Below, in pieces: positions 1 to 11,443 of a DNA stretch of 64,000 bases; within the stretch, counting starts at the first letter, position 1, and each line of letters starts with the position of its first letter. The stretch spans positions 310,001 through 374,000 of the forward strand of contig CP103030.1 in NCBI GenBank assembly GCA_024752435.1. The letters run 5' to 3'. Below the pieces are notes generated by a model. That model was given only the letters and a program-made list of their open reading frames with translations, was not told where the DNA came from and searched no databases. Made by a program: the position numbers and the translations under genes. The stretch is from Allantophomopsis cytisporea. Its lineage: Eukaryota > Ascomycota > Leotiomycetes > Phacidiales > Phacidiaceae.

Positions 1-1589
1 TTAGAGAATGGCTCTGTTGCAGCAAATGATTCGACGAACTGCATGAGACGAGCGAGAACTTCAAGATCCAGAGGGTGTGACAGATGCCTTGGGTCCAACA
101 TAGGATACTTTTTTGGATCAGAGGACTCAATGTGCACGACTCCACGTGACAAAGGTCGAGGAACCCACGCCACAATCGTAACAAAGCTTTCTGGCTCTTC
201 CTTTCCAAAAAATGTTGACATCTCGGTGTTTTGACTCGAATTAAGCTGCAGAGGAATAAACATATATACCGCTGAAGGCTCCTCCCGACCCAAGAGAATA
301 TCAGCAATAAGCTTGTATTGCAAACTCTTGGATGGAAAGTCAGTATATTCAGCACCTTCAAGATAGGTCTTAACAAGAGTCTTGGTTTCCTCAAGTCCGA
401 TTTTGCCGTTGCCGTCAGTCGGTGTGGTAAAACCATAGCTCAAAGGAGTTCCCGCTAAAGGTCCAGTCCCAGTGGTCTTATATAGTTCCTCAACTGCTTG
501 GAAGAAATGGGGATTTGCGAAGAGATCGCCCGACCACATATCATCGCCAACCTCAAATGACATGCTCGTCAGAGGATGATCTTGCAAATTCTCTCCAACA
601 CCAGGATTGTCAATGATGACAGGAATCCCATGCTTGGTGAGAAGATCTCGACCTCCAATGCCTGAAAGTTCTAGAATTTGCGGTGACTTGATTGTTCCAG
701 CGGCTAGAATGACTTCGCAAGTCGCATTAACAGAAAGAAGCTCCCCAGAGCTGGTTGTGACTTCGACACCTGTCGCCAAAACATCATTGTCTGCGACAGT
801 CTCCAGAATCACTTTCTGCACAAAACACTCTGTCCAAACTGTCAAATTTGCTCTTGCAGCAACAGCCGGTCCATAATATGCAGAGGCCGACGTGACACGC
901 TTGCTTGTTTCCGGATCAATGCTGAGCGGACTGCGGAAAGCACCAATTCTCTGTCCCGAAAGCCCATCCCCGGTGGAGTAATGACCAAGTTTCTGGAAAG
1001 TTTGAGACCAAGTCTCGTTGAAGATGCTATAGTCAGCATTGTATCCTACTCTCACAGGGCCATTTTTCCCATGCAAGTCCATATCTAGTTCATCCCGATA
1101 TAACTCATGCGTCGCAGCATCATCTGCCGGAGCGCAAAAGGTTTCGGCTTTGCGATAGTACTCAGTCATACTATCGAAATCCCAGCCTTCGTTTCCAAGA
1201 GCTGTCCATGATGCAAAGTCTGTCCTAGACGAGTACAAAACTGCCGCAAAGTTCATGCATGAGGTTCCGCCAAGGCCTTTGCCTCGAGCACAAGGAACTC
1301 TCTTGCCATTTACGTGAGACTTAGAAGCTGATTAGCTTGTATATTTAACTTCTTCTAGCTCACATCTACTCACCTGGGGAACGCTCTTAAATTCCCAATC
1401 ATATTTAGGATCGTCATAAAGTGTGGTCACCATGCCTGGCGTATTGATGGCATAATCCTCCATATTGTTGCCACCAGCCTCAATGACTAAAACTGTCTTC
1501 GACGGGTCCTCGCTCAGGCGTGATGCCACGGCCAACCCTGATTGACCACCACCGACGACCACATAGTCAAAAGTATTATTGGTAGCCAT
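1..1589 (-). CDS. GMC-family FAD oxidoreductase, 5' part (partial at window edge)
   Basis: Flavin-dependent oxidoreductase of the glucose-methanol-choline family, which oxidises alcohols or sugars. Exon 1 is 1589-1375 and exon 2 is 1319-1; a 55-nt intron (GTGAGT...TCTAAG) lies between them in phase 0. Residues 8-38 form the ADP-binding fold (DYVVVGGGQSGLAVA, then the acidic end VLVIEAGG). Exon 2 begins with the family's N-terminal signature (RGKGLGGTSCMNF) and later carries the second signature (GTIKSPQILELSGIG). The start is the ATG at 1589; no signal peptide is seen, so a cytosolic enzyme is likely. The gene leaves the window at base 1 after about 511 residues, so the C-terminal active-site His/Asn region is not visible. 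Substrate cannot be assigned. Confidence 0.93.
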
Positions 1590-4218
1590 TCCGCGGTGAT
1601 ATGAACTTCTGAGTGTACTTCAAGCAAAACTTCTCAATAAATCGAAGCTTTTGTATCACGAGCGGAAGCAACGATCTTCCAGTCGCTTGAACAGTAAGCG
1701 ATGATTCAGGGGCGCACTGACTTTCTCTTGATTCTGTCGCTGATCCGCGTTTGTCTCCGGAAGTCCGTTAGAGTTCCCAAATGGCGGTCGTGCGAAGTGG
1801 GACTCTTTATGGTCATGGTTGGCTGGCTGTACCCCAGAACCCGCACAACTCCATACTCCACAGAGTGTGCGAGCATACAAGCCGATAGTAGTTGCCACTG
1901 GATGCACTTGCAAAACTTCGATCAAGAACACCACAAATATGACAATGAGTTCTCTCTACACGTATGCCTTCCCGGTATCGCTCACAGAGGCAGACTATTA
2001 CAAACACGAATATGGGGAATCGAAGTATCTTTGGAGTAAAGCGCGTGTTTGGCGTTTCTTTAAGGTTTGTTAATGCAACTAATTCCAACCGAGACACAAG
2101 GGTCGCATGTCAGGGGCACAACTAGTTTACACCATACGAGGAATGTACAGACTATTATAGATCAGAGTATCAAACAGGTACGTACAACATTTATTGCTTA
2201 TACCTCGATAGTCCCCCGCATGCAGAATAGAGGATATCTCAGCATTTCTCAAAAACGCCTTGCATGTAGAGTCATTAGATAACTGTAAGGGGCAGCGCGG
2301 GGAGGACACAACCTTAAGATATATTATAGAAATGAATCTTGACTCTGTCCATCTCCAGCCTTTTAGCAGAGAGGCTTAGGGTAGGGTTTTAGCTTCCCAG
2401 TTCTTCCAATCCAACATCCCCATCTCGAAACAACTTGCACGGATCTGCTCTGAAGAGTTTTCGACTGTTGAATTTGGTCGATTAATTGATCCAACAATCA
2501 CGTATATAGCTGATGGTACATGACTAATACTCCCAGCATAAACCAGATTCCTTCAAATCCTTGGAAAAGTCCGATCGTTATCCTATCTTCATCAGCTTCG
2601 CCATCGGGATTGTGCAACCAATTCAAATGCTCCGTAATCTCGACTGAAGTTGGGCTATCCCTACCAGCACCAAGTTCGGGCCCACCCGCCGCCATAGCCC
2701 GACAGTTGCACACGCCGATTGAAGGCCACTGCGCCAAAGTTTAATGTGAAATTGGTCAAATCCAGGAAGCCGACGGTTTATCCCAACGGTAAATGCAAGG
2801 ATTGGCTGGACTTGTCGACCCTGAGCCAGTCAACGAAAATGGAGCCTACGCAGGTGGAGGCGGAGGGAGCCGCGTAAACCACATGACATGATAATCGTGT
2901 GCAGCGCACATCGGTCTCTTATTCAGCTGTGCAGCTTCGTAACGCTGGCAATTATGAAATTGTATAGGGGAATTGTGTTTCGTAAGCTGTGGTTTGATAT
3001 TAATGTGGAGTTTATGTAATTACATTCTGGGTCAAATGTGTTTATCCAAAGTGACTACAGGCAATAAATTATCGGATCAGATTTGAGCAAGAATAAATTA
3101 TCCAATTCTTTCTGCTTGAATGTGTTAATGAAGTCTCACAATTTTCTCTGCAAATTTATAATATTGAAACAGTGTCTATGCGGTTGGGTATGAATCGTTC
3201 GTATGATGAAGATAACGACCATATTTGAGTTAAGTAAGGGAAATCTGAATCATCATTCTATTTTAATAAGTCGATTTCTGAAATTAATGCATAAGTATTC
3301 TTCAATTTCTCACGGTTCTGGGGGCAGAAAACCTGCAGAGCTCCTCCAAAAATAAGAAATGTAAAAACAAAAAGTGCATGTACGTTATAAAATGCTACTA
3401 TTATCTGAATTGGTCATAGCTATTCCAGAAATCTCAAGAAGTACCAAAGCTTTAACCAAGCAGTCTAAGAGAGAGCTCCAAACATACGTAGCAAACTACA
3501 AAAGGTCGTGAAATGCATGTGTTGATTTGTCGCGCACAGTACAAGCAGATATTCTGGGTAAATCGACCAGTAGCTCAAAATTTGGTATATGGCCCAGAAC
3601 AACAGCCTTTAGGACTAAGGATAAATATTTCACTTAGCTTGGTATATGCACTGGACCTCTTCTCTTCCTATCACCCCATACATAGTGCTTATGGTCGGTG
3701 ACTGTAATTCTCTGCTCTGGAGCAAGAGCTAAGATAAGGTGGATGATGATGAACAATTTGTGAGGTGTATAGTACTACTCCTAACTCTTGGTAGATATTG
3801 CCTCCTCCCTCATCAGCAGCAAGAAATACTTAACGAGGTGCGCGTATCATTTCATTCGTATAGTAATCATGGTGCTTATCGCTAGTGATAAATAACAATG
3901 GGAGGCCTTCTGGTACGAGAGATCTAATAATAACAAAAGCCATATATATCTCGCCGAGGAATGTTTGTAGAGAAGAAAGCCTGACCTACTAGTATTCAAC
4001 AGATACACAATTGTACTCACTCGAAAAGACATGTTTGTTGGGCAGTGATACCAGTGAAACTTGGTATATACGATATTATAAATATCTAAAATATGTACAT
4101 ACTCGAATCTTCGAAATAATAACGTTCTGTCCTGGCAAATCCTCTGTCCTTATCATATCTCAACATAGTATCTCCATACTAACATCCAATGTCAGTAGCC
4201 ACATCTAAGATTCAAGAT
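1590..4218. other. intergenic, no gene recognised
   Basis: About 2.6 kb between the start of the GMC gene and the 3' end of the secreted-protein gene. Several short open frames overlap on both strands (for example 2498-2744), but none shows a family motif or signal peptide. From about 2940 the sequence is A+T-rich. The first few hundred bases should contain the GMC promoter, although no clear TATA or factor site could be assigned. Confidence 0.6.
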
Positions 4219-4986
4219 CTAAGACAAAGTTCCATCACCGTTGCACATTGGGATAGGGTAAGTATCGCCAGTGCAAAGAGAAATAGTGCCAGTAACCCAG
4301 CTCAAGCTACCATAGCTCTGGCTGGTGTAGGAATCCGCTTGGAAAGTGCTGGTCTCACCAGTCTCTCCAACACAACCAATCTTCACACTACCCACATGTC
4401 TCGTCGTCTTAGGGTTGCTGACGACAGCACCGTACTTGCCAGCAGGAACAGTGAAAGTGTAGGCGGAAGTGTAGGTCGAAGTCCAGGTCTGACTGTAGTC
4501 GATAGACAAGCTCGTTGACAAGAAATCTTTGACAATAGTCAGCGTGGAGTCGACGCTAACGCCCACGCTGTTGGCGATGGAGTAACCCTCGGTCACAGCG
4601 ACGGTGGCATCCTCATCGGTGGCGTGCAGCGCAGAGGACATAGGGGTGTCCCAGTTCAAGAAAGAGGTGGTGTCGCCCATGGTCCAGATGGTCTCAGTCG
4701 AGCAACGTTCTCCCACGCGGGATGGGGAGGTAAAGTTGGTGGTAGTTGGGGCCGTTCGCTTGAAACCGGCTTCCTTTGGTGTTGAGTCCAGATATCCGAA
4801 GGACGAGTTTCCGCGGGCAAGCATGGCCTCGTAAGCTGGACGCTTTACGACTTCTGTGCGTCCGTTATCGCCAATGAGGAGAACGTCATCGTGAGAAAGG
4901 GATCGTGGAGCTGCGGCACGTCTGGATGGTGCTGCGACGGCGAGGGAGGCTCCGAGAAGGAGAGATAAGAAGTTGGTGTAATGCAT
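4219..4986 (-). CDS. secreted protein, effector-like, 255 aa
   Basis: Single-exon gene. The ATG at 4986 is preferred because the open frame upstream of it begins only with TTG, and it gives a clean signal peptide (MHYTNFLSLLLGASLAVAAP). A propeptide-like basic stretch follows (PSRRAAAPRS). The mature part is rich in Ser/Thr, Gly and aromatic residues, with a few cysteines (RCSTET, KIGCVGE, SLCTG, PMCNG) and N-glycosylation sequons (NSSF, NFTS). It resembles fungal secreted proteins that databases label CELP0028 effector-like; I recall that label only and could not check it. A repeated Thr/Ser/Tyr beta-strand pattern (TWTSTYTSAYTFTVPAGKYG) suggests a beta-rich extracellular fold. A TATAAA lies about 100 nt upstream. 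Function is unknown. Confidence 0.8.
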   Translation of the reverse strand: MHYTNFLSLLLGASLAVAAPSRRAAAPRSLSHDDVLLIGDNGRTEVVKRPAYEAMLARGNSSFGYLDSTPKEAGFKRTAPTTTNFTSPSRVGERCSTETIWTMGDTTSFLNWDTPMSSALHATDEDATVAVTEGYSIANSVGVSVDSTLTIVKDFLSTSLSIDYSQTWTSTYTSAYTFTVPAGKYGAVVSNPKTTRHVGSVKIGCVGETGETSTFQADSYTSQSYGSLSWVTGTISLCTGDTYPIPMCNGDGTLS

Positions 4987-5087
4987 GGCTGATGAAGTGT
5001 GGAGTGCTGTCAAGTGATAGAGAAGACGGGCTATTGATGAGATGATGAGCGGATGATGATTGTGTGATGGTACGGGATAAGTCCTGC

Positions 5088-5093
5088 TTTATA
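5088..5093 (-). promoter_or_regulatory. TATA box of the secreted-protein gene
   Basis: TATAAA read on the minus strand, 102 nt upstream of the ATG at 4986. The intervening leader is C/T-rich, as is common in fungal 5' UTRs. This is position-based inference. Confidence 0.5.
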
Positions 5094-6805
5094 GGTACCG
5101 AAAACATGTTGCCTTTGGATCTCTCAACACCTTCATCGTGATATTCAATCTCAAGTGTTGACAACGTGCGAGATAGCACTGATTGCTTCGGTGATGAGGT
5201 CGGGCAACCAACATGCTGATCACACGGCTAGTGCCAGAATACGAGAGCATATATTCAAGCTTATGCATGAACCAGAGATTATGAAGATATTGATGCTGAA
5301 AATTATCATGCTCACGACGATCGCGTCCCTCTCAGATAGCAATTTTCATGGAAACAGTCGCCGCGCCAAGAAAAGCATTGGGGAAAACGCCGAGTATCTC
5401 AACAGTTGCCAAGACGCCATTACGCGCCATCCTCTTATTCAGATCGTGGCTTGGTAGTGAGACGTTTGAAAACGTCATATACCAAACGCTATATGCCTAT
5501 ATCAGAAACCTGCTCGAATCCTGCGTACTATATATGAAGGATTCAGAGCTCGCTAATCCATCGTGGATTCGTGGCGTTGCATGGCGCCGAGTTTAAAGTT
5601 GAGAATGGCGGCAGTGGCGCCGAAGTACCGATGATGTGAAGTCGAAAGTACCTTTTTGGGCGTTGAAGGAGAGACATTATCCCCTGACGATCGAAGAATC
5701 AACGAACAAATTGGCGATAGAAAGCAGCTTGCTCCCTTGGACGCCGGATCGTATCTGCGACTGCGCCTTGCTGGCGTATCGTCGGCGTTGTACTCACGAT
5801 ACAGTAGTGCATGGGGTGCTTGTCGGCGTTGCAAATTTCGCCATGTTCGCAATTGGACTACTCAGTTAACATAACAGTATAGAAACGTTACATGAACGCG
5901 TGAGGTGATATAGATATCCAATCTCATGATTGAGGAATGTTTGTAAGACTCTTCATATTCAGAGCTCCCTTTCTATCGTATTCCCGAGGATTTTCCATGT
6001 TGCATTGTCATGTCGATATTGAAATTGTGCCCTCAATCATCGGCAAGCCACACAGGGTTCTAAGTAAGAGGTATCTGGGAAGTTACATTGGAGTGCTTTT
6101 CGTTCCGCTGATACTACATACATGCACCACGCCGTGAAGGTGCTATAAAGTGCTATAATAACCTTATCCATAAAGACTAATATATCCCTAATATATTTAA
6201 TGGGACCACGAGGCTGTCAATGCATCTCCATTCGTTCCCTTTGTCTTTGAACTCTCCATCGTCTATGGATCCCGCCAGTCGTAGCATTCACCGAGGGCGC
6301 GGATCTCTACCCTTCTCACCCAGCTTCCCCACACGTGAGATGCTTCCATTCCACGATATTGGTTATCGACTGGGATTTTCCATACCGAATTGTTCAGCTT
6401 TTGGTATATTCCAATACCGGTACTTACCGAGAGTTGTTGCGAGAGTGAAGGATCAACATCCAAGTGGACTTTGTCGTGCGATGTCATCCCACTGTGTTAC
6501 AGCTTTGCGAGATCCGTCTGATATCTTTGTCTACGACGCCATGAAACAAACTCAAAAGCTCGTGTCTTTGGGAAGAATCGGTGCGATGATGATCCCAATC
6601 TCTTGTTCGGTCTCCTCGCTCCGAAAACGAGGCGGTCATTACAGAATCGCTTTTGTTATGTTAACTATGATGCTTGCTGTTTGTATATATTGAGAAGGTC
6701 CCATGATGATCAATACTATCATCAGCATCAACAGCTTCAATTCTTTCATTTTCCACCATCATTGTCATTCGTCAAAACTCCTTCACAAGTCCTCTCACAA
6801 CAATC
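5094..6805. other. intergenic, no gene recognised
   Basis: About 1.7 kb between two divergently transcribed secreted-protein genes (starts at 4986 minus and 6806 plus), so it must contain both promoters. Open frames here are short, overlap on both strands and have no recognisable motif. A TATATAT at 6684-6690, 116 nt before the ATG at 6806, may serve the right-hand gene. Confidence 0.55.
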
Positions 6806-7357
6806 ATGAAGTTCACCACTTTGACCATGCTTGCTGCCTTCGCAGTCTCCAGGTATGAATAAGATCCTTGATAAGCTAGTGAGAAGTTCAAGAGTACATA
6901 CTGATATACCGTCAACAGCGTAATTGCAGACTTGCACTACGTGGGAATTTGCGTGGATGAAACTGACGCAGGAGTATGATCACCTCTTCTATTTCCCTTC
7001 CTCTCACACCATCACAACGAGCCTAGCTAATATCATCTCCAAAGGACGTGTATAACTCCGACGCCACTATCCAATCATGCACGTGGTATCACAACCGCAA
7101 CACTGGTGACGAGCAGTGGGATCAGTGCCCAGACTGCGTTATGGTAAGAGGGAATCCATTCATCTACCCTATCATATGATTTGGACTGACATGATACTTC
7201 AAGACAACATCGAATGGATCGCCAGTCTGCTCCTCTCCTGGAAAGCATATTGGTGGTGATGAGGTATGTTAAACAATCAAGCTCTTAGAATGGCACTAAT
7301 AAGTATCAGCTTACATACTACTGCAAACTGGCCGGTGCGACTAGAGGACAGGCCTAG
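6806..7357 (+). CDS. small secreted cysteine-rich protein, 102 aa (five exons)
   Basis: Built from splice sites: exons 6806-6852, 6919-6973, 7045-7143, 7204-7263 and 7310-7357, with introns of 66, 71, 60 and 46 nt. All have GT-AG ends and every junction keeps the frame to a TAG stop. The protein starts with a signal peptide (MKFTTLTMLAAFAVSSVIA). The mature part has six cysteines (GIC, QSC, QCPDC, PVC, YYC) and a conserved-looking core (NRNTGDEQWDQCPDCVM, then GKHIGGDELTYYC). I recognise this as a family of small secreted proteins common in plant-associated and saprotrophic ascomycetes. Function is unknown; a role in host or microbe interaction is inference. No exon exceeds 99 nt, so simple ORF calling misses the gene. 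Confidence 0.85.
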
Positions 7358-8152
7358 GTTGGAAATATTAGATACCAACGAAGTGGAAAGGAGCAATCCT
7401 CGGAGAAGAGAGAATGGAATATGATTTTTGGTCTGCCTATGTCGCAATGTAAATATCAACGGAGGTCCAGTACACAAATGTACAGAAGCTGTCCAGGAAA
7501 TAAAGCTGCACTTTTGAGGTTTGTGGGAGTATATTTGAATTTGATCATTGATTATGCACTATGTCACCACGAACGCTCTTCGTCTTGTAGTTTCTGCTAT
7601 TAGCGGCCTACACACAAATTAAGACAACTTCTCTGCCATCGAGTTTCTGTAGTGCTCGTGTTTTAACCAGCTTACTCGAATTTTCGTAGTGATCAAAATA
7701 CTCCTTGTTTGGGAAGTACCCACACAACCTACTTATGCAGGTCTTAGGCTCATCCAAGATGTTCTCCAGACTTGGGGATGGATGTATTATTCAACAACTT
7801 GTATAGTTAATTGTGTCGGCGGTGGAAGTATGTAGACAGGGATGTGATGGCTGCTCCCAGTCGCAACGAGAATTGTAAAAGAGATCTGGGACGGGTTTAT
7901 AATGTTTACTACACATGTCACCTTGAAAGCACGGAAGACTCTGGAGAAATTCGAGTACAGGTAATCTATTTCTGTGTCATAATTGCTTACTCCCTGAAAT
8001 TCGAAGGTTGAAAACATCAAACCCGCCACTAATTTCAAAGGCATACACGATCCGAACTCCCAGTCTTGATCTCATAGCTCTTCACTTTCTCTGTCTTGTC
8101 ACAATCTTTCCCCTACTTGTCTGTCGAGCAAAAAGACCCTGTTTCATAGCGA
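7358..8152. other. intergenic, no gene recognised
   Basis: About 0.8 kb between the 3' ends of the small secreted-protein gene and the helicase relic. Nothing recognisable on either strand. Confidence 0.6.
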
Positions 8153-10687
8153 TCATGGAATATCACGATGAACCAGGTACTTTTTGCTCCTAAAGTATCC
8201 ATATACAGCGCTCAGATTCCTGTTGGATTCGTCCAAAACGTTCCTGAGAGTAAAGCTGCAGGAAGTTTTACGTAGACGATGGTTGGATCCCAGAGACTCT
8301 GTCATTCTAGAGCTTCCGACGCAAATCTGGAGATACCTAGCTCGAGCGAGTGCTACCGCCAGTCTATGTTCACCGCTCACAAACCACGTACCCCAGGAGG
8401 TTATGAAATCTAGAATTATGACGTCATCTTCGTGACCTTGAAGAGCATCAACGGTGCATACTTGGATCGAGGTAAGAGGATATTTCTTTCGGAGTTTTCG
8501 AAGCTTGTTCTCGTAGGCTTTTGCCTGTGCAGCATAGAAAGTTGCGATGGTGATGGACTGAGAATCATTGAACCTCTCCAGAAGATTTGTGAGTTCCTCA
8601 ATGACCACGCGGATGTGATCCTTATTCTTGACGGAGACAGGAGGGTTTCGAAGGATATCCCATTTGACTTCATAGCGATCATTGTCAAGGTAGTTAATCA
8701 TAGCCTTAGAGAGATGATAGTCAGAGCTGCGCTCGCAATGCAATGCACCTGGTTGAAGATCTGCAGCCTCCTACGCAGCTACCGCTTTTAAAATAAGACT
8801 ATCCCCAGAAAGCGTACTGGAGAACCTTTGGATCTTCGACGTCTTTGTTTCGTCACAATATCAACAAATGCACTCCTCTCATCCGGTATTCCGCAAACTC
8901 GAATGATCCTTTTTCGAAGATTCGCGCCATGACAAATTTCACCATAACGAAGTACAGCGTCATCGACAGCGACATTGCACGCACTCACATACAAGAAAGT
9001 GTTGTTGTAATTTGGGCTGCTTTGCAGTTCAGCAGCGATAGTAAGGGTAGTCGTTGTCTTGCCACTTCCAGCAACTCCCTCTAGCAACAGCATCTGATTC
9101 TGAATTTCAGAGCATGCTCGGCGGAATTGAACTTGCTCTTCTCTGAAACGTTGGTGAATATTGACAGGACCGGCTCGAGCAAGCAAATCATACGTAGGAG
9201 CTCTCTTTGGATTGCTCAAAGTCTTTTGACCAAGCATATACTCTCGCAATTTTACCTTCTGTGGATCTCCCTCTTTCTGAAACTCTGCAGATGCACGAAC
9301 TTCGTCTCTGAAGAGCTGATGAGTGCCGTAGGGAATGATCTTGACATCGAACAAAACTGGTGTTAACTAACTTCAACTCAGAGCACTCGGGACCCTCTTG
9401 TTTATACTTCGTCAGCGGGATTGCTGTAGTATCAAAGGAACGGTTTAATCGGTCTTTGGTCAAACAAGCTTGACGTCCACGAAGGACGAGAAAGCAAACA
9501 TGTTGTGGAGGAGCAAGACCATTACGTTTAACTACGGTTGCATGCCACATAGACTTCGCTTTGCTGCGAGGTTCGTCGGTGTTCGACTTTTGGCAAAAGC
9601 TATCGGTCTCCCAATTATTGAAGCCGGTATAATCCTCGTTGAAATCGTTATCGGAAAAAACAATTCCCTCGTCGTGTGGATGGAGATTCATCTGAAACGT
9701 CTCACCAAGTTGAGGCTTATTTTCCTTACGATCTTTCCAATTGCAAAACAAGAGATATTTGCTTGCAAGTTGAACGTTTTGATATGGCATGATGATCTTA
9801 GTGCCAGGAACTTCAATCGCGTACATCTGAAAGGTTTGTTTGAGTAATCCCTCGATCTCGTTGTCAACATGCTTTTGTTCGTAAGCACTACTAAGCACCG
9901 AATGGATATGATGTTCCATCTGATCATGGAACACGAGCTTCTCAGCTTGAACATCGAATGGCTGTCTTATTCCGCGCTTCTTGTTCTTTTTATCCGGAAT
10001 GCGCCTCAGAACAGCTTCACCTTCACAGAACTCATCGAGATAATCAGCTTTCTTGCGGGCTTGCTCCATCAGTATATGGGAAAAGAAGTTTTCAAAACCT
10101 CTTGTCGTCAAACCCCTAACATCTGTCATGATGATCTGGAGAGTCTTTGGAAGGTGGTCTGATGTGGTTTCCAGGGCGAGTTTTGCCTTTTTCATATCCT
10201 GCTCGAGACCTTCATTTTGGAGTTTAGGGGTCTTCACACCTGAGACAACATATGACCAAGTTGTCTTAAATGTGACCTCAGGGAACTCTGAGCAGAGAAG
10301 CCCAATTTCATCAAAAGACTTGCTACACAGAAAGCTTGGAGATTTTGTTCTCAATTCTGTCAGTTGCCAAGATTCAGCGATGATGTTCTGTGCCGGGATG
10401 CGAAACACGGTGTTGTAGAATCTTTCCTTCTCCGGATTGAATTCCTCATCGTTTGCATCCATGTGACGAGGCGCCCTCACATTAATGAGCAGGTACGATA
10501 CTAGCTTTGGCGAGCGTATCATGAAAATTGAGAATTTTAGCCTTGGTCCGAGATACTGTCCATCGATCTTCAGAATGATTGGAAGACTGTGACCATCGCC
10601 TACGTGAAGGTAGTTGATGTCGCTATCATCGAACTCAGCTCTCACTGTATTGCTACTCGCAGCATCGTCATTGCTAGTCAACGACAT
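8153..10687 (-). pseudogene. SF1 (Upf1/Dna2-like) helicase relic lacking motifs II-IV
   Basis: An RNA/DNA helicase-type gene with an ATG at 10687. A long N-terminal part (to about 9394, about 430 residues) is followed, in another frame, by Walker A (GVAGSGKTTTTL) and a motif-Ia-like stretch (SACNVAVDDAV). That frame stops at about 8785. A third frame from about 8770 to 8153 carries the C-terminal helicase motifs: V (TVDALQGHEDDVIILDF) and VI (EHRLAVALARAR). The Walker B/DEAD-type motif, the GDxxQL motif and the QYRM-like motif that belong between Ia and V are absent, so a central block has been lost. The first frame change at about 9394/9356 could be a 37-nt intron (GTCCCG...ACCAG), which restores frame but is very short; otherwise it is a frameshift. 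It is probably a non-functional copy. Confidence 0.8.
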
Positions 10688-11443
10688 GGCGGCCCGAATA
10701 CGAGCGTAAATTCAGCTTAAATCATCGGGCTGGACTTCTTTAGCAATCATTGGAAGAGAGATTGAGCGAGCTACTTACCAGGTTTATTTGGGTATGACAT
10801 GTAGAAGAGAAGGGAAGATTTCGAGGTATGTGATGATTTGAGTTCTGTGTGACTAGACGTACGAAGACTGAACGATCTGGTGATCGAATGTGAATGAGTG
10901 ATAGGAACTGCGCAGATATTGAAACAGTAAATGGACCACGTCCTGCAGTCAGGTACCTATCAAACAAGGATGAGAAATGTGAAAATGGTTCAGTCAGTCG
11001 GCGCAACAAGTTCCTAACGAACTACCAGTGCGAGCCGGCAATACAGTTGTGAAACATGGCGATGCGCTGAAAAGAATCAACCTTGCTGCATCTTCATGCG
11101 TTGTTGAGCGGGGTAATTGAGCTATGGGTTGTATTGGAAAGTAAAGAAGAAGTGGTTTATGGAGTGACTCATAGAGATTGGTGTGTAGAATGTGAGAGCG
11201 GTAAGTCAAGTAAGAAATATGGAGAGTAAGCGCGGATGGTTTTATGATATGAAGAAGTGAAGCAAGCACTTGAGGAAGAAGACCACCTACTTCTCTCTAA
11301 AATTCGAGTCATGTCAAATCATAAGAGCGTCGACTACAATACAAACACAATAAATATAAACCTAAAATGGACAGTCCCATAATACTGAAGTAAGAAAAGA
11401 GATTGCTTTCTCTTATCGAATGAATTTAGATAAGTCATCATAC
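10688..11443. other. intergenic, no gene recognised
   Basis: About 0.75 kb that includes the upstream region of the helicase relic and the downstream region of the P450 gene. Open frames on the minus strand (to about 11270) have low-complexity Ser/Leu/His composition and no family motif. Confidence 0.55.

Noticed and set aside
2498..2744. Opposed open frames of about 75-79 codons
   Set aside because: Short, mirrored on both strands, and without a recognisable domain or plausible neighbouring exons.
10740..11269. Two minus-strand open frames of about 90 codons upstream of the helicase relic
   Set aside because: Low-complexity Ser/Leu/His composition, no domain, and no splice signals joining them to a neighbour.
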